Assembly (NCBI GenBank): GCA_028293685.1 | Contig: JAQGOI010000086.1 | Span: 1-8,523, forward strand | DNA length: 8,523 nucleotides | Source: Lysobacteraceae bacterium | GTDB taxonomy: Bacteria; Pseudomonadota; Gammaproteobacteria; Xanthomonadales; Xanthomonadaceae | Direction of reading: 5' to 3' | In this document: positions 1-5,793 of the stretch, piece by piece | Layout: each line of letters begins with the position of its first letter | How positions within the stretch are numbered: position 1 is the stretch's first letter | Translations under genes and position numbers: made by a program | Notes under the pieces: model-generated | The model's database searches: none | What the model was told of the DNA's origin: nothing | The model's input: only the letters and a program-made list of their open reading frames with translations

Positions 1-1
1 G

Positions 2-40
2 ACCGCCACGGGCCTGATCTCCCAGATCCTCGGTTACTGA
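2..40 (+). CDS. 3' end of an unidentified upstream gene
   Basis: Reading from base 2, the frame gives TATGLISQILGY followed by TGA at 38-40, and a strong intrinsic terminator begins 10 bases later. That arrangement suggests the end of a real + strand gene. Only twelve residues are visible, mildly hydrophobic, so no family can be named. A stop also occurs in another forward frame at 15-17, so the frame choice rests on proximity to the terminator. Confidence 0.4.
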   Translation, partial: TATGLISQILGY

Positions 41-50
41 TCCATCCAAT

Positions 51-79
51 AAAAAGCCCCGCTTCGGCGGGGCTTTTTT
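51..79 (+). terminator. Intrinsic terminator with UUCG tetraloop
   Basis: A perfect 12-bp stem (51-62 with 67-78) closes on the very stable cUUCGg tetraloop at 63-66 and ends in a run of six T (74-79). The left arm starts with five A, so it could also work weakly in the opposite direction. It ends the upstream gene and separates it from the next transcription unit. Confidence 0.95.
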
Positions 80-100
80 GTGGGCGGCCATGGCGTACAT

Positions 101-133
101 CGCTGGCTTGGGCGCAGTCGGCTGAAGCCAGCG
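101..133. promoter_or_regulatory. 9-bp inverted repeat, possible operator
   Basis: CGCTGGCTT at 101-109 and AAGCCAGCG at 125-133 are perfect inverted copies separated by 15 bases. The pair lies between the terminator and the candidate -10 element of the following gene, covering where a -35 box would be. It has no T-run, so it is not a second terminator. It could be an operator or a chance stem. Confidence 0.35.
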
Positions 134-140
134 GCACGCA

Positions 141-149
141 TGCTAGTCT
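141..149 (+). promoter_or_regulatory. Candidate extended -10 promoter element
   Basis: TGCTAGTCT has the TG-n-hexamer layout of an extended -10 box (hexamer TAGTCT at 144-149). Transcription would start around 156, just ahead of the GGAGGA ribosome-binding site at 164-169. No convincing -35 is visible, which fits an extended -10 promoter. Prediction by eye only. Confidence 0.35.
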
Positions 150-176
150 CGCGCACTTCATCCGGAGGACTCCGCC

Positions 177-617
177 ATGCGACTTCGCCTGCTCGCCGCC
201 AGCGCGGCACTCCTGCTCGTACCGGCCTTTGCGCCCGCACATGCCGCTGACGTGAGTTGCACGCTGCACTACAACCTGGCGGGCGGCGGTGCCTTCTACA
301 AGCATTCGACCGGCACCGGTGAAGTCACGTGCAGCAACGGCCAGCGCCTGGCCGTCGCCATCGAGTCCAAGGGCGGCGGATTGACCTTCGGTCATTCGAG
401 CATTGTGGATGGCGTCGGCAAGTTTTCCGGTGTCTCGGATATCCACGACGTGATCGGTGGCTACGCCACGGCCGAAGCCAACGCCGGCAATGGCGACCAG
501 GCCTCCAAGGCGCAGGTGGTGACCAAGGGATCGATTTCGCTGGCGCTGACCGGCAAGGGCACCGGCCATACGCTCGGCGTGTCGTTCGGCAGCTTCATCA
601 TTTCCGAACGCAAATAA
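177..617 (+). CDS. Secreted small protein of unknown function
   Basis: The 146-residue product begins with a clear Sec signal peptide: MRLR, a hydrophobic core to about residue 20, and an AHA-AD signal peptidase I site after Ala23. The mature part (about 123 residues) is rich in Gly, Ser, Thr and Val, looks beta-strand rich, and contains two cysteines (C28, C52) that could form a disulphide in the periplasm. There is no lipobox. The ATG at 177 is supported by GGAGGA seven bases upstream. The arginase gene follows 24 bp after the TAA stop, so the two are probably co-transcribed. I do not recognise the family. The glycine-rich C-terminal half loosely recalls periplasmic DUF proteins such as DUF992, but this is not firm enough to name. 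Confidence 0.85.
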   Translation: MRLRLLAASAALLLVPAFAPAHAADVSCTLHYNLAGGGAFYKHSTGTGEVTCSNGQRLAVAIESKGGGLTFGHSSIVDGVGKFSGVSDIHDVIGGYATAEANAGNGDQASKAQVVTKGSISLALTGKGTGHTLGVSFGSFIISERK

Positions 618-641
618 CCCTGCCCTGTCAGCGGAGACACC

Positions 642-1562
642 ATGCGCAGCTTTCCACCTGTCTCGCTGATTGGCGCACCCACCGACATCGGTGCCGGTGA
701 TCGCGGCGCGGTGATGGGACCGGAGGCGCTGCGCATCGCCGGACTGGGCGAGGCCTTGTCCGCGCGCGGCATCGATGTCGTCGATGCGGGCAACGTCGAC
801 GGGCCGCGCAACCCCTGGCTTGGGCCAGTGGATGGCTACCGCCACCTGGATGCGGTGGTCGCCTGGAATCGCGCCGTCATGGATGCCGTCGGCAAGGCGT
901 TAGGCGATGGCCGCCTGCCGATCCTGATGGGCGGCGATCATTGCCTTGGGATCGGCTCGATCACGGCGGTCGCGCGATATTGCCGTGACGCCGGAAAAAC
1001 CCTGCGCGTGCTGTGGCTGGATGCGCACGCCGACTTCAACACCCATGACGTGACACCGTCGGGCAACATCCACGGCATGCCGGTCGCATGCCTGTGCGGC
1101 ATCGGACCGGACGCGCTGACCCGTCTGGGCGGCGACGCGCCCGCGGTTGCACCGTCGCAGATTCGCCAGGTCGGCATCCGTTCGGTCGATCCGGGCGAGA
1201 AACGGCTGATCAAACAGCACGCGCTCGACGTCTACGACATGCGCTATATCGACGAAGTCGGCATGAAGCGCGCAATGGAACAGGCGCTGGCCGGCATGGA
1301 CGACAACACCCATCTGCACGTCAGCTTCGACGTGGATTTCCTGGATCCGAGCATTGCGCCCGGGGTTGGCACGACAGTGCCCGGTGGCCCCAACTACCGC
1401 GAAGCGCAACTGGTGATGGAAATGATCGCCGACAGCGGCCGCATGGGGTCGCTGGACATCATGGAGCTCAACCCGGTGCTCGATACGCGCAACGCGACGG
1501 CACTGCTGGCCGTGGACTTGGTGGAAAGCCTCTTCGGGAAGTCGACGCTGATGCGGGACTGA
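642..1562 (+). CDS. rocF: Arginase (L-arginine to L-ornithine and urea)
   Basis: This 306-residue cytoplasmic protein belongs to the arginase/agmatinase (ureohydrolase) family and is close to the usual bacterial arginase length of about 300. All six binuclear Mn ligands are visible: H100 in GGDH, D127, H129 and D131 in WLDAHADFN, and D230 and D232 in SFDVDFLDP. SGNIHGMP at 140-147 carries the proton-shuttle His (H144), and E275 in MELNP matches the guanidinium-binding Glu. The SGN-HG and MELNP forms fit arginase better than agmatinase. The ATG at 642 follows GGAGA at 633-637. It sits 24 bp after the secreted-protein gene. No ornithine aminotransferase, permease or urease is adjacent, so its use of ornithine (polyamines, proline, nitrogen supply) cannot be read from context. 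No strong terminator follows the TGA. Confidence 0.96.
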   Translation: MRSFPPVSLIGAPTDIGAGDRGAVMGPEALRIAGLGEALSARGIDVVDAGNVDGPRNPWLGPVDGYRHLDAVVAWNRAVMDAVGKALGDGRLPILMGGDHCLGIGSITAVARYCRDAGKTLRVLWLDAHADFNTHDVTPSGNIHGMPVACLCGIGPDALTRLGGDAPAVAPSQIRQVGIRSVDPGEKRLIKQHALDVYDMRYIDEVGMKRAMEQALAGMDDNTHLHVSFDVDFLDPSIAPGVGTTVPGGPNYREAQLVMEMIADSGRMGSLDIMELNPVLDTRNATALLAVDLVESLFGKSTLMRD

Positions 1563-1642
1563 TCGCTGTATTCATCGGCTTTGGGGTTGTTTTCTGCGTG
1601 CCTGCGCCGTCGAGACGCGCGCCATGTTCCTGAACGTCAGTT

Positions 1643-1667
1643 GCGTCCGCGCGTCGCGTGCGGATGC
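1643..1667. other. Weak stem-loop in the arginase to lipoprotein gap
   Basis: The 197-bp gap after arginase holds GCGTCCGC (1643-1650) and GCGGATGC (1660-1667), which pair over 8 bp with one G-U and a 9-base loop. No T-run follows, so it is at best a weak or factor-dependent end for the arginase transcript. Nothing else in the gap is convincing, and no clear promoter for the next gene can be named. Confidence 0.25.
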
Positions 1668-1759
1668 CAAATCCACATCGGCTTCACGGACGCCTGCGTT
1701 TCATGCACGGGCGGGCCGTCCAAGGCCCTCGGTCTTAGCCCCACCTTGAGGAGTATTCG

Positions 1760-1912
1760 ATGAAGCGACTGATCGCACTGATGATGATGGTCATGTTTTC
1801 AACCGCCGCGCTGACCGCGTGCAACACCATGGCTGGCGCTGGCAAGGACGTGCAGAAGGTCGGCGAGAAAGTGGAGGACAAGGCGCAGGACTGCAAGGAC
1901 GGCAAGTGTTGA
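1760..1912 (+). CDS. Entericidin A/B-like small lipoprotein
   Basis: This 50-residue protein starts MKRL, has a hydrophobic Met-rich segment (residues 4-18), and a lipobox LTAC with the lipidated cysteine at C21. The mature part, CNTMAGAGKDVQKVGEKVED, is the signature of the entericidin (EcnA/EcnB) family: short membrane-anchored lipoproteins. In E. coli these form an antidote/toxin pair induced in stationary phase. Only one copy is present here, so a toxin-antidote role is not implied. The lysine/aspartate-rich tail ends DCKDGKC, adding two cysteines (C45, C50). The start is supported by GAGGAG at 1748-1753, six bases before ATG. A strong terminator follows 42 bases after the TGA, so it probably forms its own transcription unit or ends the arginase one. 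Confidence 0.9.
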   Translation: MKRLIALMMMVMFSTAALTACNTMAGAGKDVQKVGEKVEDKAQDCKDGKC

Positions 1913-1954
1913 GAGCCGCCGTGTTTTGACGGAGAACGCGTGGCAGGGATGCGT

Positions 1955-1987
1955 GCGGGCCGGGTCACTCCCGGCCCGCTTTTTTTT
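1955..1987 (+). terminator. Intrinsic terminator after the lipoprotein gene
   Basis: A perfect 10-bp GC stem (GCGGGCCGGG 1955-1964 with 1970-1979), a 5-base loop TCACT, and eight T at 1980-1987. It isolates the lipoprotein gene from trpS. Confidence 0.95.
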
Positions 1988-2070
1988 GCCCACATGATGG
2001 TCGCTTCGCGCGCGCGGCAACCGCCGACCGCGCCTCCGGATCGCCAGGAATGCGTGCGTGCTGCAGCGGG

Positions 2071-2076
2071 TAAACT
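2071..2076 (+). promoter_or_regulatory. Candidate -10 box for trpS
   Basis: TAAACT sits 30 bases before the preferred GTG start of trpS, predicting a transcript start near 2083 and a leader of roughly 23 bases. The -35 region (about 2048-2053) does not resemble TTGACA. The position supports the start at 2106 over the in-frame GTG at 2058, which would lie upstream of this promoter. Prediction by eye only. Confidence 0.35.
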
Positions 2077-2105
2077 GCGTTCTGCTTCGAACAAGCGCGC
2101 GCACA

Positions 2106-3458
2106 GTGACCGCAACCTCCTCCATCCGGATCCTGACCGGCATCACCACGTCCGGAAGCCCACACCTGGGCAATTACGTCGGCGCGATCCGACCGGCGAT
2201 CGCGGCAAGCCACGTGCCGGGGGTGGAAAGCTTCTATTTCCTCGCGGACTACCACGCGCTGGTGAAAGTGCAGGAGCCGGCCCGCGTGCAGCGCTCGACG
2301 CTGGAGATCGCGGCGGCGTGGCTGGCCTGCGGCCTCGATCCGGAAACCGTGTGGTTCTACCGACAGTCGGACATCCCCGAAATTCCTGAACTGACGTGGC
2401 TACTGACCTGCATTGCCGGCAAAGGCCTGCTCAATCGCGCACACGCCTACAAGGCCGCCGTCGACCGCAACCGCGGCGAGGGCCAGGACGATGATGCCGG
2501 TATCAACGCGGGCCTTTTCATGTATCCCGTGCTGATGGCCGCCGACATCCTGTTGTTCAACGCCAACCGGGTTCCGGTCGGCCGCGACCAGGTGCAGCAC
2601 ATCGAAATGGCGCGGGATTTCGCGCAGCGCTTCAACCATCTGTATGGGAATCCCGCTGGTCGTGAGTATTTCGTCCTTCCCGAGGCAGTGATCGATGAGC
2701 ACGTCGCGACGCTGCCTGGCCTCGACGGGCGCAAGATGTCGAAGAGCTACGACAACACGATTCCGCTGTTCGCCCCGCGCGGCGAACTGAAGAAACAGAT
2801 CCAGTCGATCGTCACCGACTCGCGCCTGCTCGGCGAACCGAAAGACACCGATGGCTCGGCCCTGTTCGAGATCTACCAGGCCTTCGCGAGCGCCGACGAG
2901 ACGGCCGACATGCGCGCAGCCTTCGCCGACGGCATCGGCTGGGGCGACGCGAAGCAGCGCTTGTTCGAACGCATCGACACCGAGGTCTCCCCGCTGCGCG
3001 AACAATACGAATTGCTGATCGCGCATCCGCAACGGATCGAGGAGCAGTTGCGTGATGGAGCGCGGCGATTGCGCGAGCGCCACGCGATCCCGCGCCTGCG
3101 CGCGCTGCGCGAAGCCGTCGGGCTTCGCGATCTGTCGAAGGCGCCCCTGCATGCACGCATGGACGGCGTATCGGGAGCTGTGACCCTGCGTTCCACGGCG
3201 TCAGTGACCACGTTGGCGACGTTCAAGCAATACCGGGAGACCGACGGCAGGTTTTATTTCAAGCTCGTTGACGGCGATCGCATCCTGCTGCAAAGCGTCG
3301 GTTTCGATTCGCCGAAAGAGGCCGGCTCGCATGTCGCCAAGCTCAAACGTGGGGCTTTCGACGCCGGCGACGGCATGGTGTCGGTCGGCTCAGGCGTGGC
3401 GTTGGACGAGATCACGGCCGTGCTGGCGGCGATCGCCGCGGAGAACGAAGCGAAGTGA
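2106..3458 (+). CDS. trpS: Tryptophanyl-tRNA synthetase with C-terminal extension
   Basis: This class I aminoacyl-tRNA synthetase charges tRNA-Trp with tryptophan in the cytoplasm. Numbered from the GTG at 2106 (450 residues), the HIGH-equivalent PHLGNY is at 19-24, MAAD of the Trp pocket at about 144-147, VPVGRDQVQH at 156-165, and the KMSKS loop at 210-214. The catalytic and anticodon-binding parts end near residue 340, where most bacterial TrpS proteins stop. About 100 further residues follow, and 373-417 resemble one YegP/DUF1508 module (FYFKLVDGDRILLQS, then an SPKEAG helix). The frame is open back to another GTG at 2058, but family alignment (mature start ...RILTGITTSGSPHLGNY) and the -10 box at 2071 favour 2106. 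No clear Shine-Dalgarno precedes either start. The stop overlaps the start of the next gene. Confidence 0.96.
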   Translation: MTATSSIRILTGITTSGSPHLGNYVGAIRPAIAASHVPGVESFYFLADYHALVKVQEPARVQRSTLEIAAAWLACGLDPETVWFYRQSDIPEIPELTWLLTCIAGKGLLNRAHAYKAAVDRNRGEGQDDDAGINAGLFMYPVLMAADILLFNANRVPVGRDQVQHIEMARDFAQRFNHLYGNPAGREYFVLPEAVIDEHVATLPGLDGRKMSKSYDNTIPLFAPRGELKKQIQSIVTDSRLLGEPKDTDGSALFEIYQAFASADETADMRAAFADGIGWGDAKQRLFERIDTEVSPLREQYELLIAHPQRIEEQLRDGARRLRERHAIPRLRALREAVGLRDLSKAPLHARMDGVSGAVTLRSTASVTTLATFKQYRETDGRFYFKLVDGDRILLQSVGFDSPKEAGSHVAKLKRGAFDAGDGMVSVGSGVALDEITAVLAAIAAENEAK

Positions 3459-3769
3459 GCTTGGTACTGCAGCCCAGCCTGGCGCTGTGGTTGTTCGCGC
3501 CGTGGTTCCTGATCCTGGCGGTGTTGTACTGCGTGTATCCGCGGCAACCGCGGGACGCCGCGCGGCGGCTGTTCGATGCCGTCGCACTGGCGGTCGCGCT
3601 CGTAAGCTTCGTGTTGACGCTGCATTGGGCGCACTCGTATGCCGATCGGCGCTACGGCGAGATGTGGCCGCAAGTGCTGGCGACGTCGGTAGGCTACGGC
3701 GTGTTCCTGGCCGTAATGCTGCTGGCGATCTACGTGCGCCGTGCGTGGTTGCGGCGGCGGAACCCGTAG
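3455..3769 (+). CDS. Small three-helix inner membrane protein, unknown function
   Basis: This 104-residue protein has three predicted membrane segments (about 9-28, 40-59 and 73-94), a basic loop (residues 30-38), and a strongly basic C-terminus (RRAWLRRRNP), suggesting a cytoplasmic C-terminal end by the positive-inside rule. The GTG start at 3455 overlaps the trpS TGA stop as GTGA, so translation is probably coupled to trpS and there is no room for an independent promoter. No catalytic motif or named family is recognised, and nothing links it to tRNA charging beyond position. Its TAG stop is part of a GTAG-headed repeat element that follows immediately. Confidence 0.85.
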   Translation: MSLVLQPSLALWLFAPWFLILAVLYCVYPRQPRDAARRLFDAVALAVALVSFVLTLHWAHSYADRRYGEMWPQVLATSVGYGVFLAVMLLAIYVRRAWLRRRNP

Positions 3770-3812
3770 CGACAGGGCGAGTCTTGGACTCGGATGCGCT
3801 GACCCGGGCTAC
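3766..3812. repeat. GTAG-bounded REP-like element between convergent genes
   Basis: The element is bounded by GTAGC (3766-3770) and GCTAC (3808-3812) as perfect inverted ends. Inside is a tight hairpin CGAGTC-TTG-GACTCG (3778-3792), and GATGCG at 3793-3798 pairs with CGCATC at 3812-3817 as an alternative stem. Read on the - strand it begins GTAGCCCGGGTCAGCGC, a form I know as a common dispersed intergenic repeat in proteobacteria. GTAG-headed palindromes are typical of REP families such as SMAG in Stenotrophomonas maltophilia. It lies between convergent genes that lack a T-run terminator, so it may help end both transcripts. Confidence 0.6.
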
Positions 3813-3832
3813 GCATCAAACCCAGGTATTCG

Positions 3833-3867
3833 GCATCGCGTCGCGTTCGGGATGTTTGTGGCGATGC
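3833..3867. repeat. 7-bp inverted repeat at the convergent junction
   Basis: GCATCGC (3833-3839) and GCGATGC (3861-3867) are perfect inverted copies with a 21-base loop, just beyond the stop of the VOC gene (3870). The octamer GATGCGCT also occurs at 3793-3800 and 3863-3870, the second copy touching the stop codon. Possibly a further part of the repeat element, or a weak terminator for the leftward operon. No T-run. Confidence 0.3.
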
Positions 3868-3869
3868 GC

Positions 3870-4253
3870 TTATGACCAGACGTTCGGCGGCGCCCCGTGC
3901 TCCGGATGCTTCATCCGTACGACGCAGAAGCGTTGTCCGGTCGGAGCTTCCATCACCCACCACCGTTTCACGAAACCAACCCGCTTCGCGCCCAATGCTT
4001 CCAGGCGTGCGGCCTCTGCGTCGAGGTCGTCGGTCTCGATGTCCAGGTGGACACGCGACGGGTGTTGCACTTTCTGCACCTCGATGTGCAGGCCCGATGC
4101 GCCTGCAACAAATTCGACGTACTCCGCTTCACCCTCGACCTGCTTGTCGCCGGTCGTCAGCCCCAGCGCCGAACCCCAGAAGCTGGCAGCGGCATCGATA
4201 TCGCCGGTCTGGCAGTCGATGATGAAGCCGGCAAGTCGGCTGCGGTGCGTCAT
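3870..4253 (-). CDS. VOC (glyoxalase-like) superfamily protein
   Basis: This 127-residue soluble protein has the paired beta-alpha-beta-beta-beta layout of the vicinal oxygen chelate superfamily. It most resembles the glyoxalase-like group near Pfam Glyoxalase_6: AASFWGSALGL (22-32) in the first half, RVHLDIETDDLDAEAARLEALGA (from 67) in the second, and APTGQRFCVV (103-112) as the final strand. E58 and H69 are candidate metal ligands, but the full glyoxalase I set is not evident, so no reaction is assigned. The ATG at 4253 has GGAGA at 4259-4263, and the frame extends upstream only because bkdB overlaps it antisense-free in another phase. It starts 14 bp after the bkdB stop and is probably the last gene of the bkd transcript. 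Its substrate is unknown. Confidence 0.88.
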   Translation of the reverse strand: MTHRSRLAGFIIDCQTGDIDAAASFWGSALGLTTGDKQVEGEAEYVEFVAGASGLHIEVQKVQHPSRVHLDIETDDLDAEAARLEALGAKRVGFVKRWWVMEAPTGQRFCVVRMKHPEHGAPPNVWS

Positions 4254-4267
4254 GTTTTTCTCCGCTG

Positions 4268-5674
4268 TCAGTTCGGCAGTGCAAGATCGTCCAGCAAGGC
4301 TTTCAGGAACCGTGCCGCTTCGCCACCGGTGGCGGCACGATGATCGAACGTCAGTGAAATCGGCATGCGCCTGTGCACTTCGATGCCGCCGATTACGGCC
4401 ACGACATCGTGGGCGAGTTTTCCGGCACCGACGATCGCAACGGTCGGCGGCACCACCACCGGCGTCGCATAACGACCGGCGAACATGCCGAAGTTGGAGA
4501 GTGAAATCGTGTAGCCCGCAAGCTCGGACGCCGCGATGCTGCGGTCCTCGACCTGGGCACGCAGGCGCTGGACCGCGCCGCGCACACCGGCGGCATCGAG
4601 CATGTCGGCGTTGCGCAATGCCGGCACGAACAAGCCATCGTCGGTATCGACCGCAATGCCGATATCCACGTGCGGATGCAGCGTGCGCACCAGCTTGTCG
4701 CCGTCGAACCAGGCGTTGAGCGCGGGCACTGCCTTGCAAGCCGCGACAATCGAACGGATCAGGCGCGCGGTGATGTCCTGCTTGCCGATCCAAGAATGCA
4801 GATCGGCGTCATCGCACAGCGTGGTTGGCACGACCTTGGCGTGCGCGTCGGCCATCACCCGCGCCATGTTGCGACGCACGCCCTTGAGCTGCTCCGGTTG
4901 ACCGCTCGCCTGTACGCCGGGTGGTTGCGTGCGCATCGGACGCCCCGCCGCCGACATCGGTGTGCGTTGCGCCGCGGCCGGCATCGGTGCCGGGACGGCT
5001 GGAGCGCGTTGTGCCGTCGTAGCGCCGGCTTTGGCCGAGCTGTCAGCGGCTGCGCGCTTGACGTCGTCCATGGTCACCACGCCCTCGCTTCCGCTGGCAC
5101 GCACGCGCGACACGTCGACACCAAGTTTGCGCGCCAGCGCGCGCACTGCCGGCATCGCCTTGACACCGCCGACGGCTGACGCCTGTTCGCTGCGCACAGT
5201 GTCGGAGGACTGCATCGCGCCAACCACGGTACCGGCATCGTTGCGCTTCTCACCGGGCTCGCCCTTGGGCGCCGCCGTACCCGCGTCGTCGATCACCCCG
5301 CCTTCGTCCGAAGCGATCACGGTGTGCGCGCCGCCCGGCGCGTCGTTGCCGGCGCCACCGTGGGTTTGTGCCGCCGCAGCACCGCCGTGGTGGTGACCGG
5401 TGTCCTGGCCTTCGGCGCGCTGTGGCGCCGAAGCGTCGAGCTCGAATTCGGCGAGCATCGAACCGGTTGGAATGACGTCACCTTCGCCACCGGCGAGCCT
5501 GAGCACCTTGCCTGAAACCGGCGACGGCACTTCGACCACCGCCTTGGCGGTTTCCATCGAGACCAGGTTGTCGTCCAGGCGGATGGTGTCGCCGACCTTG
5601 ACGAACCATTCGACGATCGTGGCATCCGGCAGGCCTTCGCCCAGGTCGGGAAGCAGGAATTGTTTGGTTGCCAT
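4268..5674 (-). CDS. bkdB: Branched-chain 2-oxoacid dehydrogenase E2 (lipoamide acyltransferase)
   Basis: This 468-residue core subunit transfers the acyl group from E1 to CoA through a swinging lipoyl arm. Domains are a lipoyl domain (about 3-79) with lipoylated K44 in METAKA; a long Gly/Ala/His-rich linker (about 82-170, with a GHHHGG run); a peripheral subunit-binding domain (about 174-208); a Pro/Ala linker; and the catalytic domain (about 263-468). In the active site H445 of TFDHR is present, but the usual DHRxxDG Asp is Thr (T449, DHRAATGG). SLSNFGMF at 391-398 matches the conserved Ser/Asn region. There is one lipoyl domain, as in BCKDH E2. The ATG at 5674 is chosen because MATKQFLLPDLGEG is the family N-terminus; only a weak GGA lies upstream. 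A 147-bp repeat-bearing gap separates it from bkdA2. A pyruvate-type E2 is less likely given the E1 partners. Confidence 0.92.
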   Translation of the reverse strand: MATKQFLLPDLGEGLPDATIVEWFVKVGDTIRLDDNLVSMETAKAVVEVPSPVSGKVLRLAGGEGDVIPTGSMLAEFELDASAPQRAEGQDTGHHHGGAAAAQTHGGAGNDAPGGAHTVIASDEGGVIDDAGTAAPKGEPGEKRNDAGTVVGAMQSSDTVRSEQASAVGGVKAMPAVRALARKLGVDVSRVRASGSEGVVTMDDVKRAAADSSAKAGATTAQRAPAVPAPMPAAAQRTPMSAAGRPMRTQPPGVQASGQPEQLKGVRRNMARVMADAHAKVVPTTLCDDADLHSWIGKQDITARLIRSIVAACKAVPALNAWFDGDKLVRTLHPHVDIGIAVDTDDGLFVPALRNADMLDAAGVRGAVQRLRAQVEDRSIAASELAGYTISLSNFGMFAGRYATPVVVPPTVAIVGAGKLAHDVVAVIGGIEVHRRMPISLTFDHRAATGGEAARFLKALLDDLALPN

Positions 5675-5685
5675 ATGGTTTTTCC

Positions 5686-5707
5686 GTAGGGCGGGTTTCA
5701 ACCCGCC
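5686..5707. repeat. GTAG-headed palindrome in front of bkdB
   Basis: GTAG (5686-5689) is followed by the perfect palindrome GGCGGGTT-TC-AACCCGCC (5690-5707). GTAG plus this stem is a familiar dispersed REP-like unit in Xanthomonadaceae. In the bkdB message it forms a hairpin ending five or so bases upstream of the weak GGA ribosome-binding site, so it could affect E2 translation or protect the downstream RNA. Confidence 0.7.
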
Positions 5708-5793
5708 GATGTGTGCCTTACCACTACTCGCAAGCAATGCTCATCATGTATCGCAACCGAAGCTCCAAGCGCGAGGCGGCGCGGTGGAAAGAT

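Noticed and set aside
1713..1728. GGGCC/GGCCC 5-bp stem upstream of the entericidin-like gene
   Set aside because: Short, with a 6-base loop and no T-run; expected often by chance in GC-rich DNA.
2160..2177. Degenerate HIGH motif (PHLGNY) in TrpS as a missing catalytic motif
   Set aside because: This is a normal form of the motif in tryptophanyl-tRNA synthetases.
2400..3152. 250-codon - strand frame inside trpS
   Set aside because: Antisense to a clear synthetase with intact motifs; composition is that of a shadow frame, and no ribosome-binding site is seen.
3268..4719. Long + strand open frame (about 480 codons) spanning trpS, the membrane protein, VOC and bkdB
   Set aside because: It crosses four well-supported genes in other frames, and its translation is Arg/Ala/Pro/Ser-rich low-complexity text typical of GC-rich shadow frames.
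4254..4793. N-terminal extension of the VOC protein into bkdB
   Set aside because: The extension is out-of-phase translation of bkdB; the VOC fold begins at the ATG at 4253, which has a GGAGA site.
5675..5737. 21-residue N-terminal extension of bkdB
   Set aside because: It would translate through the GTAG palindrome; the E2 family start MATKQFLLPDLGEG is at 5674.
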